Assembly (NCBI GenBank): GCA_964426135.1
Contig: CAYRPN010000216.1
Location: forward strand, 1 to 5,621
DNA from: CAYRPN01 sp964426135
GTDB taxonomy: Bacteria; Planctomycetota; Phycisphaerae; Phycisphaerales; Phycisphaeraceae
Direction of reading: 5' to 3'
DNA length: 5,621 bases
The position numbers and the translations under genes were made by a program. Below, piece by piece: positions 1-5,621 of the stretch. Numbering within the stretch: position 1 is the first letter of the stretch; each line of letters starts with the position of its first letter. The notes under the pieces were generated by a model, which saw only the letters and a list, made by a program, of their open reading frames with translations, was not told the origin of the DNA and ran no database searches.

Positions 1-44
1 AGTCAGAGATTGACGCTCCCCGTAGGCTCTGACTTTTGCATTTT
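1..44 (+). terminator. Possible terminator of a gene lying left of the window
   Basis: AGTCAGAG at 1-8 pairs with CTCTGACT at 27-34, with a small inner ACG/CGT stem (13-15 with 21-23). TTTTGCATTTT follows. The stem starts at the first base of the window and may extend beyond it. The internal loop is large, so this is tentative. Confidence 0.28.
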
Positions 45-70
45 GACTTTTGCATTCACTATTTTGACTT
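31..70. repeat. Short direct repeats, GACTTTTGCATT
   Basis: GACTTTTGCATT occurs at 31-42 and again at 45-56 (14-bp period), and TTTTGACTT recurs at 62-70. The stretch is T-rich in an otherwise GC-rich region and shows no coding signal. Confidence 0.6.
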
Positions 71-76
71 CCCCGA

Positions 77-110
77 TGCCAACTTCTGCGCGCCGTGCGC
101 AGAAGTTGCA
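77..110. repeat. Near-perfect inverted repeat (hairpin with AACTTCTGCGC arms)
   Basis: AACTTCTGCGC at 81-91 pairs perfectly with GCGCAGAAGTT at 97-107 around a 5-base GCCGT loop. TGC at 77-79 then pairs with GCA at 108-110 across one bulged C at 80, giving a 14-bp stem. No T run follows, so it is not a standard terminator. It could be an operator, a folded transcript end or a dispersed repeat. A smaller hairpin lies at 126-142 (TCATCC with GGATGA). Confidence 0.6.
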
Positions 111-181
111 GGGTCAGAATCTAATTCATCCGTTCTGGATGATTGCAGAATTGAAAAGCCCTGCCGCACGTCCGACGGGCA

Positions 182-210
182 TTGCCGCACCGATCATGGT
201 CTGGTAAAAT
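182..210 (+). promoter_or_regulatory. Sigma70-like promoter, TTGCCG - 17 bp - TAAAAT
   Basis: A -35 element at 182-187 matches TTGACA at 4 of 6 positions, and the -10 element at 205-210 matches TATAAT at 5 of 6, with the ideal 17-bp spacer. The start of transcription would fall near 217, which coincides with an ATG. No recognisable gene follows; the next confident gene begins at 827. It could drive a long leader of the thioredoxin gene, a non-coding RNA, or nothing. Confidence 0.4.
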
Positions 211-483
211 GCCGGTATGACGCACCTCTTTTATTCCGGCGCGGCGTTGTGCATTGGCAGGCCTCCAGTTGCCCGCGCTTCATCGGCCGAGAGGGGGCTG
301 CCGCGCGCGGCCGACGAGGGGCGGGTGATCTTGTGAATGGGTTTCTTTCCGTGTGCGGTCGCCTTCGAACAGACCGAATGGGACAAGCATCCGCCATGCG
401 GAGGCACGAGCTCGTCGAGGTGATGGGAACTCCCCGCTGCCCGAATCGAAACAGGCTTGGCGGACGGAACTGATTCAGAGATG

Positions 484-509
484 GCCGGAAAGTGTCCTAC
501 CTTTTTGGC
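484..509. repeat. REP-like hairpin, GCCGGAAAG ... CTTTTTGGC
   Basis: As RNA, 484-492 pairs with 501-509 over 9 bp, using two G-U pairs, with an 8-base loop TGTCCTAC. The form of the sequence (GGAAAGTGTCC and CCTTTTTGGC) resembles small dispersed palindromes of non-coding DNA. A role as a terminator is unlikely because the T residues are inside the stem. Confidence 0.4.
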
Positions 510-762
510 AGTCAAATGGTAAGTATTTGTTTTGACGCGGGTTAAGGTCGGTTTTCGCCCCCGGGGGGCACGTGGCCGGCCACTTTGGGGGCCGGGCCGT
601 GGGCGGGCACGAGGGCTGGCACTGGTTCGCCGGCCCCTGACGAGGATGGGCGATCCCGTCCCGCACCTCTTCGATCGGCGGCGGCCTGCGGGGTTTGCAG
701 CCGCCGCGAGCCGCAAAAACCTTGTGGTTCCGCCCATCGCACCATTCCGCCTGCGTGGAACG

Positions 763-768
763 TATGAT
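763..768 (+). promoter_or_regulatory. Possible -10 element (TATGAT) upstream of the thioredoxin gene
   Basis: TATGAT matches the consensus at 5 of 6 positions and would place a transcription start near 775, giving a leader of about 50 bases. No acceptable -35 element stands at the right distance, so support is weak. Confidence 0.22.
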
Positions 769-826
769 GTGCAGGCTCGTCGTCAGTCCCACCATGCCAT
801 CGAATCCTTCCCCCCTGGAACATCCC

Positions 827-1894
827 ATGCGATCGATGCTTTCCGCTTTCGTTCTGACTGTTCTGCTTGCCGCGGCTTCATCCGCCTCGGCGCAGGCGCC
901 GACGCTGAAGGTCGGCGATGACGCGCCGAAGCTGTACGTGAGCAAGTGGCTCAACGGCAAAGCCGTCGAGAGCTTTGAGAAGGACAAGGTTTACGTCATC
1001 GAATGCTGGGCCACGTGGTGCGGCCCGTGCGTGCAGGCGATTCCGCACGTGTCGAAGCTCAACACCAAACTCAAGGACAAAGGCGTCGTGGTCATCGGCC
1101 TGAATGTGTGGGAGGACGACCAATCGAAGGTGGAACCGTTCATCAAGAAGATGGGCGACAAGCTGAACTATGTGGTGGCTTTGGATGAAGGCGCAGGCGA
1201 CGCGGGAAAGAGCGGCGCCGCGTGGCTCAAGGCGGCGGGGCAGAACGGCATCCCCTGCACGTTCGTGGTGAACAAGGAAGGCAAGATCGCGTGGATTGGC
1301 CACCCGATGGCGGGGCTGGACATGGTGGTCGAGAAGGTCGTGGCCGGCACCTACGATGCGAAGAAGGAAGCCGAGATCGCCGCCAAGGTGCGGGCGATCG
1401 AGGAGAAGATCGGCCCCGCGGCCGAGGCGCAGAAGTGGGACGACGTGATCAAGCACCTCGACGCGATTGCCGAGCTTCGCCCCGAAGTGAAGACGCAGAT
1501 CAGGACGGCCCAGGTGGGCATCCTGCTTGTGCAGAAGCAGGATTACGCGGCTGGTTACGAGCGGGCCGCCAAGCTCGCCGACAACGAACTGAAGGATGAC
1601 TCCGATGGCTTGAACCACCTGGCGTGGATGATCCTCGATGACGAAAGCATTCAGAAGCGCGACATTGACTTGGCATACAAGATGGCGACCCGCGCGGCTG
1701 AACTGACCAAGTACGAGAACGCCCCGATCCTCGACACACTGGCGCTCGCCTGCTTCGAGAAGAAGCAGATCGACAAGGCCATCGAACTGCAGAAGAAGGC
1801 GATCAGCAAGATCGAGGCGGGCGAAGAGAAGGAGCAGATGGAAGAAACCCTACAGCGCTATCTCAAGGCCCGCGACGAGGACAAGAAAAAATGA
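827..1894 (+). CDS. Exported TlpA-like thioredoxin-fold protein with C-terminal TPR repeats
   Basis: This encodes a 355-residue extracytoplasmic thiol-disulfide oxidoreductase-like protein. Residues 1-22 form a signal peptide: R2, a hydrophobic core at about 5-17, then an A-S-A/Q-A cleavage site. The thioredoxin domain spans about 25-175, with the active site WATWCGPC at 61-68 (C65 and C68) and the cis-proline segment GIPCTF at 141-146. The C-terminal part (about 195-350) is helical and TPR-like; the clearest repeat is at 299-332, beginning ILDTLALACFEKKQIDKAIE, with another at about 265-298. The ATG at 827 is preferred because it begins the signal peptide directly; the frame is open further upstream (ATGs at 695 and 794), but that would bury the signal peptide. 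The possible ribosome site GGAA at 817-820 is weak. TlpA/ResA relatives reduce or isomerise disulfides in exported proteins; the TPR part suggests a protein partner, which is unknown. The family call is firm, the substrate is not. Confidence 0.93.
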   Translation: MRSMLSAFVLTVLLAAASSASAQAPTLKVGDDAPKLYVSKWLNGKAVESFEKDKVYVIECWATWCGPCVQAIPHVSKLNTKLKDKGVVVIGLNVWEDDQSKVEPFIKKMGDKLNYVVALDEGAGDAGKSGAAWLKAAGQNGIPCTFVVNKEGKIAWIGHPMAGLDMVVEKVVAGTYDAKKEAEIAAKVRAIEEKIGPAAEAQKWDDVIKHLDAIAELRPEVKTQIRTAQVGILLVQKQDYAAGYERAAKLADNELKDDSDGLNHLAWMILDDESIQKRDIDLAYKMATRAAELTKYENAPILDTLALACFEKKQIDKAIELQKKAISKIEAGEEKEQMEETLQRYLKARDEDKKK

Positions 1895-2034
1895 CGCGGA
1901 GCCGGCGGCGGGACGCAGATCGATTGCAGATCACGCGGAGGGGACGGATGGGGGGCCTGGGATTCTCGTGTCATTCGCGTCTGTTTCTTGGCGATTCCCG
2001 GGAACCTGTTGGCCTGCCATGCGTCACAACTAAT

Positions 2035-2101
2035 GGAGGAAGGAAAGAAAAGAAGAGAGCGGAAAGGAAGAGAAAAGGAAGAGATGAAAAAAGGAAAAAA
2101 G
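2035..2101. repeat. Homopurine-homopyrimidine tract
   Basis: Of 67 bases, 65 are purines on the plus strand, broken only by C2060 and T2085. It consists of irregular GGAA, GAAAA and AGAG runs. Such tracts can form triplex-type structures. Read as protein it would give a lysine/arginine-rich peptide with no other support. Confidence 0.7.
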
Positions 2102-2122
2102 CCCTGAAACAGAGCGAAGGGC
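2087..2122 (-). terminator. Candidate Rho-independent terminator on the minus strand
   Basis: Read on the minus strand, GCCCT (2122-2118) pairs with AGGGC (2105-2101) across a 12-base loop. TTTTTT, CC and TTTTTT follow immediately (2100-2087). The stem is only 5 bp, so termination may be inefficient. It could end transcripts from the U32 gene about 540 bases past its stop codon. The T run is part of the homopurine/homopyrimidine tract, so the signal could be incidental. Confidence 0.35.
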
Positions 2123-2240
2123 AAAAATTACGAAGGGGGCGCTCAAGTGGGGAAAACCGAAGCGCGGGACAAGTTAGACATGCCCAAATACGAAGGCGCT
2201 TCGCCCCAGGAAAACTCGGGTCGGAATCGGAAGGGGGCAG

Positions 2241-2390
2241 ATCGGGTCGGTGAATCGGGTCGGTGAATCGGGTTGGGCAATCGAGTCAGTGATTCGGTTC
2301 GAGTCAGTGGTTCGGCAATCGGGATCGTGGTTCGGGTCAGTGGTTCGGTTCGGATCAGTGATTCGGTTCGGGTTCGGCAATCGAGTTCGC
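2241..2390. repeat. Degenerate tandem repeat with a 13-bp unit (about ATCGGGTCAGTGA)
   Basis: Two identical 13-bp units stand at 2241-2253 and 2254-2266 (ATCGGGTCGGTGA). Related 13-bp units follow at 2267, 2280, 2298, 2318, 2331 and 2349. They are interrupted by short TTCGG or TTCGGCA pieces at 2293, 2311, 2344, 2362 and 2373, so the tract is a compound minisatellite rather than a simple one. It lies in the 3' region between two convergent genes. Any peptide read from it is a low-complexity artefact of the repeat. Function unknown. Confidence 0.85.
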
Positions 2391-2392
2391 AA

Positions 2393-2449
2393 GGCCGCGT
2401 CAGGCTCTGGGTTCTGGTGACCTCCAAAGCCCGACGCGGCCACGTTTTT
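2393..2449 (+). terminator. Strong Rho-independent terminator on the plus strand
   Basis: GGCCGCGTC at 2393-2401 pairs perfectly with GACGCGGCC at 2433-2441. After one A/C mismatch the stem continues with GGCT/AGCC (2403-2406 and 2428-2431), then after another mismatch with TGG/CCA. Five T residues follow at 2445-2449 after a 3-base gap. The T run is on the plus strand only. It would stop transcription from the thioredoxin gene about 500 bases beyond its stop codon, leaving a long repeat-containing 3' region. Confidence 0.6.
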
Positions 2450-2457
2450 GCCGTTAG

Positions 2458-2476
2458 CCCCCGGCTCCGCCGGGGG
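2458..2476. repeat. GC-rich palindrome, CCCCCGGC-TCC-GCCGGGGG
   Basis: A perfect 8-bp stem (2458-2465 with 2469-2476) and a TCC triloop, preceded by GTTAG. It begins 9 bases after the T run of the plus-strand terminator. Compact GC-rich palindromes of this kind are often dispersed REP-type repeats in high-GC bacteria; only one copy is visible here, so that status is inferred. Confidence 0.55.
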
Positions 2477-2662
2477 ATTGCCCGTCGGCGATCAGGCGGA
2501 ATGCAACGCTATCGATGTCGTGGAACGGGCATTCGAATGGGCTGATGACATTTGCGGGGAGGCGACAATCTTCCGCTCTGCGAGCGGACGCTCAACGGCG
2601 AACCACTTGGCTCCTCTCGCCTCACTCCTTTTTCCTCAATTCTCAATTCTCACTCGTTCTCC
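2477..2662. other. Intergenic stretch downstream of the U32 stop, no gene seen
   Basis: I see no credible coding region here. A perfect 7-bp hairpin lies at 2572-2588 (TCCGCTC with GAGCGGA, TGC loop), without a T run on either strand. Bases 2618-2662 are pyrimidine-rich on the plus strand and include a short direct repeat of TCAATTC at about 2635-2650. Confidence 0.5.
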
Positions 2663-5410
2663 TCACTCAAACGCCATCGTTCCGCGCGTCACGCCCAACT
2701 GGTTCAGCACGCGCAGTTGCTTCCACAATCTGTTCCCGTCTTCCTCGCCCGTCAGGACGCGCTGATAACGGTCGAGCATCGCCTCGACTTCGGCAGGCGT
2801 TTCGCGGAGGAACTCCACGCGGTAGGCTGCGATGCCCAGCTTGAGCATGCGGGGCACGAACTCGGCGGCGCTCTGGGCGGTGCCGTTGTAGACGGTGTTC
2901 CGGCAGCCCACGTCGGCGACCAGCGGATGATCGACGCCCTCGCGGTCGCGCAGGCGCACCTCGTGGACATCGCAGGGCCGGCCGCAGTCGCGGTAATCCT
3001 TGCCGGTGGAAAGCGTGGCGCAGAAAACGCAGTGCTCCATGTGGAACATAGGGATGTGCTGGTGGACCACTGCCTCGAACATGGCGGGCGGGAAGCGGCG
3101 CAGCATCGCCACCAGTTGCGGCCAGTTCAGGTCGAAGCTGGGCACCATGCGGGCAACGCCTTGCTCAGTCAGGATCGCCGCGGTGATTTCGTTGGCGATG
3201 TTGAAGCTGTAATCGGCGATCAGCGGCAGTTGCGGATGCTCGCTGCGGAAATAGGAAAGGCCCGCGAGGTTGCGGACGAGCACGGCGTCCGGTTCGTTGG
3301 CGGCAATCTGCTTGAGCAGGCCTGCCTCGCTGGGCTTGGTGACGCGGGTGGTTGTCAGGCCGATGGGGGTATGCGCCAGGCGGGCGGCGGCGACGGCTTC
3401 CTTGTAGCGCTTGATGTCCTCAAACTCGCAGTACACCATCGCCGGTGCGCTGCCTGTTGCGGCGGCGCGGCGCGACCAGGCGAGCGCGGCGTCGAGCTGC
3501 GGCAGCGTGCGGACAAGGACGGTGAGCGCGGGGTCGGACCGCCTGTGATCGACAGGCCATTGCTTGTCGATCTCGCCGCGCAGATGCTCCAGCGCGTCTG
3601 GCTCCGTCACAGCATGCTGCTGTGCGTGTGAGCGCTGCTGGACCAGCAGTTGCACCGCCTGTCGCCGCAGCTCGTTCATGACGCTCTTGGGCACCATGAC
3701 GGGCACGGCCGCGGGGCCTAGATCGAGCACAACCTCACCCAGTTCATAAGGCGTGTCGCCGAGTCGCGATAGCTGCTCGCGTGCCGAATCAAGCGTGAGC
3801 GGATGCTTCTGCGCCGCTTCCAAACGTTGTTCGCTCCGCACGGTGACGCGCCGGCCCTCATCGTCGCGACATCCCAGTTCCAGCGCTTCGCCGACGACGG
3901 CTCGAATGTGAACGTGCAGTCGCCGGCGATGCACGACCTGATCGCGCGAATAGGTTTGTTCGAGACGCTTGCGGATCGCGGGATCATCCGTGCGCCAGAC
4001 AATCGCACCGGGCGCGACGGACTGCAGATTCACGGAGCCTGCGTGGAAGGAAAGCTCCAGGTGCGAAGCGCGAGCTGTGGTAGTAGCCTTGTTCGTACTC
4101 CCCTCCCTCCCAGGGAGGGGCTGGGGGAGGGTCGGGCGAACAGTGTGATTGGAGTCGTGGGGTGGCTGTGCGCCCGACCCTCCCCTTGCCCCTCCCTGAA
4201 AGGGAGGGGAATTCGGAGCGAGACCGCTGCCGCGCGAAAAGCTCTTCTCGTTTGCATTTCGTCCCTTCACCACCTCACACGTCGCGATGCGTCCGCCTTG
4301 TTCATCCTGCTCCGGGTGTCCTTCGTCGAACACCACGCCGTCGCCGGGCTTGAGCGTCGCGCCGCCTTCCATCGCCACGACCACGCCGCGATGCGTGACT
4401 TCCACGACGCGGCCGGCCTTGACGCCGCGATGCTTGGGGAACCGGCCCTGCACAAGGATCTGGTGATCCACGCCGTCGAAGAAGCCGTGGCTGAACCCGC
4501 GCGAGAAGCTCTGTTGCAGATCGTGCTGCTGCTGCTGCGTCGGCTTGAACGGTTGATGTGCCGCGGCGGCGTCCACCGCGGCGCGGTAGGTCTGTGTCGC
4601 GGCGGCGACGTACTGCGCGCTCTTGAGCCGGCCCTCGATCTTGAACGACACCACGCCCAGGTCCGTCAGTTCGCCGATCATGTCCGCCGCCGCCAGATCC
4701 TGCGGGCTCAGCAGATACGCCTTCTCGCCCAGGTCGCGGCGCTTCTCGTCCAGGATCAGTTCGTAAGGCAGCCGGCACGCCTGGGCGCATTGGCCGCGGT
4801 TGGCGCTGCGGCCGCCGAGCGCTTCGCTGGTCAGGCACTGCCCGCTGTAGGCGATGCACAGGGCGCCGTGCACGAAGGTCTCCAGCGGAACGCTCGTCGC
4901 TTCGCGGATGCGGCGAATGTCGTCGAGCGACGATTCCCGCGCGATGATCACGCGCTCCACGCCAAGCCGGCGGACGAACTCGATGCCGCGCGGCTCGGTC
5001 AGCGTCATCTGTGTCGAGCCATGCACGGGCAGCGTGGGGCACAGGCGCTTGATGAGCCTGACGAGGCCCAGGTCCTGCACGATCACGGCATCGGCGCCGC
5101 CTTGGCCGATGCGGGCGATGTAGTCGGCGATGGCGGGCAACTCGTCGCTGAAGATGAGCGTGTTGACCGTGACGTAGCCGCGCACGTTGTGGCTGTGGAG
5201 GAACTGCATGACGGCTGGCAGTTCATCCAGCTCGAAATTGGCGGCGCGGTGGCGGGCGTTGAAATCGCGCAGGCCGAAGTAGACCGCATCGGCGCCGTTG
5301 GCGACGGCGGCCCGCATGGCGTCCCAGTCGCCGGCAGGGGCGAGCAGCTCCGGGCGCGACACGAAGGCGGCGGCGGGGGGCTGAACAGGAGTGACGGTCG
5401 CGCGGGTCAT
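2663..5410 (-). CDS. U32-family protein with DUF3656, RlhA-like (annotated 'collagenase-like peptidase')
   Basis: This encodes a 915-residue protein. The N-terminal U32 domain (about 18-330) begins PELLAPAGDWDAM and has NGADAVYFGL at 38-47, the family signature at 178-215 with C185, C192, C208 and C212, and FKIEGRLKSAQY at 256-267. A DUF3656-like region follows (about 330-575, with VWRTDDPAI at 471-479). A second U32-like half (about 625-915) carries another cysteine set, C794, C797, C809 and C813. Characterised U32 proteins (RlhA, TrhP, UbiU/UbiV) are iron-sulfur proteins needed for hydroxylation of rRNA, tRNA or ubiquinone precursors, so a role in RNA hydroxylation is inferred and the name 'peptidase' is doubtful. 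E. coli RlhA is about 650 residues; this one is longer. Residues 400-438 are encoded by a palindromic repeat pair. The start at 5410 is chosen because the frame upstream (to 5494) is translated octamer repeat; no Shine-Dalgarno sequence is visible. The gene converges on the thioredoxin gene. Confidence 0.93.
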   Translation of the reverse strand: MTRATVTPVQPPAAAFVSRPELLAPAGDWDAMRAAVANGADAVYFGLRDFNARHRAANFELDELPAVMQFLHSHNVRGYVTVNTLIFSDELPAIADYIARIGQGGADAVIVQDLGLVRLIKRLCPTLPVHGSTQMTLTEPRGIEFVRRLGVERVIIARESSLDDIRRIREATSVPLETFVHGALCIAYSGQCLTSEALGGRSANRGQCAQACRLPYELILDEKRRDLGEKAYLLSPQDLAAADMIGELTDLGVVSFKIEGRLKSAQYVAAATQTYRAAVDAAAAHQPFKPTQQQQHDLQQSFSRGFSHGFFDGVDHQILVQGRFPKHRGVKAGRVVEVTHRGVVVAMEGGATLKPGDGVVFDEGHPEQDEQGGRIATCEVVKGRNANEKSFSRGSGLAPNSPPFQGGARGGSGAQPPHDSNHTVRPTLPQPLPGREGSTNKATTTARASHLELSFHAGSVNLQSVAPGAIVWRTDDPAIRKRLEQTYSRDQVVHRRRLHVHIRAVVGEALELGCRDDEGRRVTVRSEQRLEAAQKHPLTLDSAREQLSRLGDTPYELGEVVLDLGPAAVPVMVPKSVMNELRRQAVQLLVQQRSHAQQHAVTEPDALEHLRGEIDKQWPVDHRRSDPALTVLVRTLPQLDAALAWSRRAAATGSAPAMVYCEFEDIKRYKEAVAAARLAHTPIGLTTTRVTKPSEAGLLKQIAANEPDAVLVRNLAGLSYFRSEHPQLPLIADYSFNIANEITAAILTEQGVARMVPSFDLNWPQLVAMLRRFPPAMFEAVVHQHIPMFHMEHCVFCATLSTGKDYRDCGRPCDVHEVRLRDREGVDHPLVADVGCRNTVYNGTAQSAAEFVPRMLKLGIAAYRVEFLRETPAEVEAMLDRYQRVLTGEEDGNRLWKQLRVLNQLGVTRGTMAFE
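4097..4212. repeat. REPIN-like inverted pair of 39-bp palindromic repeats inside the U32 gene
   Basis: The arm at 4100-4138 and the arm at 4171-4209 are inverted copies matching at 35 of 39 positions. The mismatches are two pairs of adjacent bases. Each arm can itself fold, because CCCTCCC faces GGGAGGG within it. Pairing continues inward from the arms (ACAG at 4140-4143 with CTGT at 4166-4169). Read on the minus strand the unit becomes U32 residues 400-438, including NSPPFQGGARGG and PLPGREG, a low-complexity glycine/proline linker with no resemblance to the surrounding domain. The layout fits REP sequences mobilised in pairs by a RAYT-type transposase elsewhere in the genome; none is in this window. 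TTCG occurs on both sides (4092-4095 and 4212-4215) and could be a 4-bp target duplication. Confidence 0.85.
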
Positions 5411-5454
5411 CGGGAATGGATGATAGCCGGGTGCAAGGATGTGAGTGGGTGGGC

Positions 5455-5484
5455 GGGTGAATGGGTGAATGGGTGAATGGGTGA
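5455..5484. repeat. Octamer tandem repeat, ATGGGTGA
   Basis: Three exact ATGGGTGA units at 5461-5484 follow a partial unit at 5455-5460 and a similar GGGTGGGC stretch. The repeat lies 45 bases upstream of the chosen U32 start. It keeps the U32 reading frame open on the minus strand, where it reads as a proline/histidine-rich peptide. Confidence 0.8.
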
Positions 5485-5515
5485 AAAAGTGCATTCAACA
5501 TCGGGAGTGATCCGG

Positions 5516-5621
5516 CCCTCACCCTAGCCCTCTCCCGGGGGGAGAGGGGACCGGAACTCGGTGCTCCGGGTGTGCCAAATTTTCCGGGGGCTTGGTCCCC
5601 TCTCCCCCAGTCTGCTGGGGG
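5516..5621. repeat. Second REPIN-like inverted repeat pair upstream of the U32 gene, cut by the window end
   Basis: The left arm contains a perfect 9-bp hairpin, CCCTCTCCC at 5528-5536 and GGGAGAGGG at 5540-5548, preceded by CCCTCACCCTAG. The stretch GGGGGAGAGGGGACC at 5538-5552 is exactly complementary to 5594-5608, so the right arm is an inverted copy; it ends at the window edge after CCCCC/GGGGG at 5604-5608 and 5617-5621. A small hairpin (CCGGA at 5551-5555 with TCCGG at 5565-5569) lies between the arms. The general pattern (CCCTC-CCC-AGCCC-TC, then G-rich) resembles the pair inside the U32 gene, so the two probably belong to related families. Confidence 0.75.

Larger units (their letters stand above)
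211..826. other. Long gene-free, GC-rich, structured region upstream of the thioredoxin gene
   Basis: No frame on either strand looks like a protein. Visible structure includes TCGGCC/GGCCGA (283-288 with 309-314), CGGTC/GACCG (356-360 with 372-376), a perfect 12-bp palindrome GTGGCCGGCCAC at 572-583, GGGGCCGG facing CCGGCCCC (about 588-640), and a hairpin at 678-707 (GCGGCGG with CCGCCGC, bulged C685, then CTGC with GCAG). I do not recognise RNase P RNA, tmRNA, SRP RNA, 6S RNA or a known riboswitch, but an unknown structured RNA or a degraded gene cannot be excluded. Confidence 0.5.

Noticed and set aside
36..473. A 145-codon plus-strand frame in the left region
   Set aside because: It is cysteine- and arginine-rich with no domain, crosses the hairpin at 77-110 and the promoter at 182-210, and has no ribosome site.
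1891..2253. A 120-codon frame overlapping the thioredoxin stop as ATGA
   Set aside because: The overlap suggests coupling, but the product is a low-complexity Arg/Lys-rich peptide running through the purine tract. The ATGA arises from the AAAAATGA at the stop.
2241..2390. CRISPR array
   Set aside because: The units are 13 bp and contiguous, with no unique spacers of about 30 bases and no cas gene.
2143..2443. Minus-strand frames coding repetitive Pro/Asn/Asp/Arg/Thr peptides
   Set aside because: Two overlapping frames stay open only because of the 13-bp tandem repeat; neither has start signals or non-repeat content.
2552..3631. Plus-strand open frame of 359 codons opposite the U32 3' half
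   Set aside because: It is the antisense shadow of the conserved second U32 half, with no motif of its own.
3803..5476. Plus-strand open frame of 557 codons opposite the U32 gene
   Set aside because: It is antisense to a gene with clear family motifs and has no recognisable domain. Long antisense frames are expected in GC-rich coding DNA.
5411..5494. N-terminal extension of the U32 protein to an ATG at 5494
   Set aside because: The extra 28 residues are mostly translated octamer repeat (proline/histidine-rich), and U32 homology begins about 18 residues after the start at 5410.

Overview
This is a GC-rich bacterial window with two confident protein genes, facing each other, set among unusually repeat-rich non-coding DNA. 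The likely source is a planctomycete or a similar high-GC environmental bacterium. That rests on the pairing of a secreted TlpA-like thioredoxin carrying TPRs with a very long U32/DUF3656 protein, on starts without clear Shine-Dalgarno sequences, and on abundant GC-rich palindromic repeats. No rRNA, tRNA or marker gene is present, so this assignment is an inference.

Layout. Bases 1-826 hold no convincing gene. They contain short direct repeats, a strong hairpin (77-110), a good sigma70-like promoter (182-210) with no recognisable product downstream, a REP-like hairpin (484-509) and a very GC-rich structured stretch (about 540-720). Bases 827-1894 (+) encode an exported thioredoxin-fold protein with a CGPC active site and C-terminal TPR-like helices. 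Bases 1895-2662 separate the convergent genes and hold a homopurine tract, a candidate minus-strand terminator (2087-2122), a 13-bp degenerate tandem repeat (2241-2390), a strong plus-strand terminator (2393-2449) and a GC-rich palindrome (2458-2476). Bases 2663-5410 (-) encode a 915-residue U32-family protein related to RlhA. Bases 5411-5621 hold an octamer repeat and an inverted pair of palindromic repeats cut by the window end.

The two genes are transcribed towards each other and are not an operon; no functional link between them is visible. The thioredoxin acts outside the cytoplasmic membrane in thiol redox chemistry. The U32 protein is expected in the cytoplasm as an iron-sulfur protein, probably in RNA (rRNA) hydroxylation rather than proteolysis.

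The most notable observation is an inverted pair of 39-bp palindromic repeats (a REPIN-like unit) inside the U32 coding sequence. It is translated in frame as a low-complexity linker in the DUF3656 region. A related inverted pair lies just upstream of the same gene. I found no CRISPR array, transposase, defence system or other clearly new multi-gene system.
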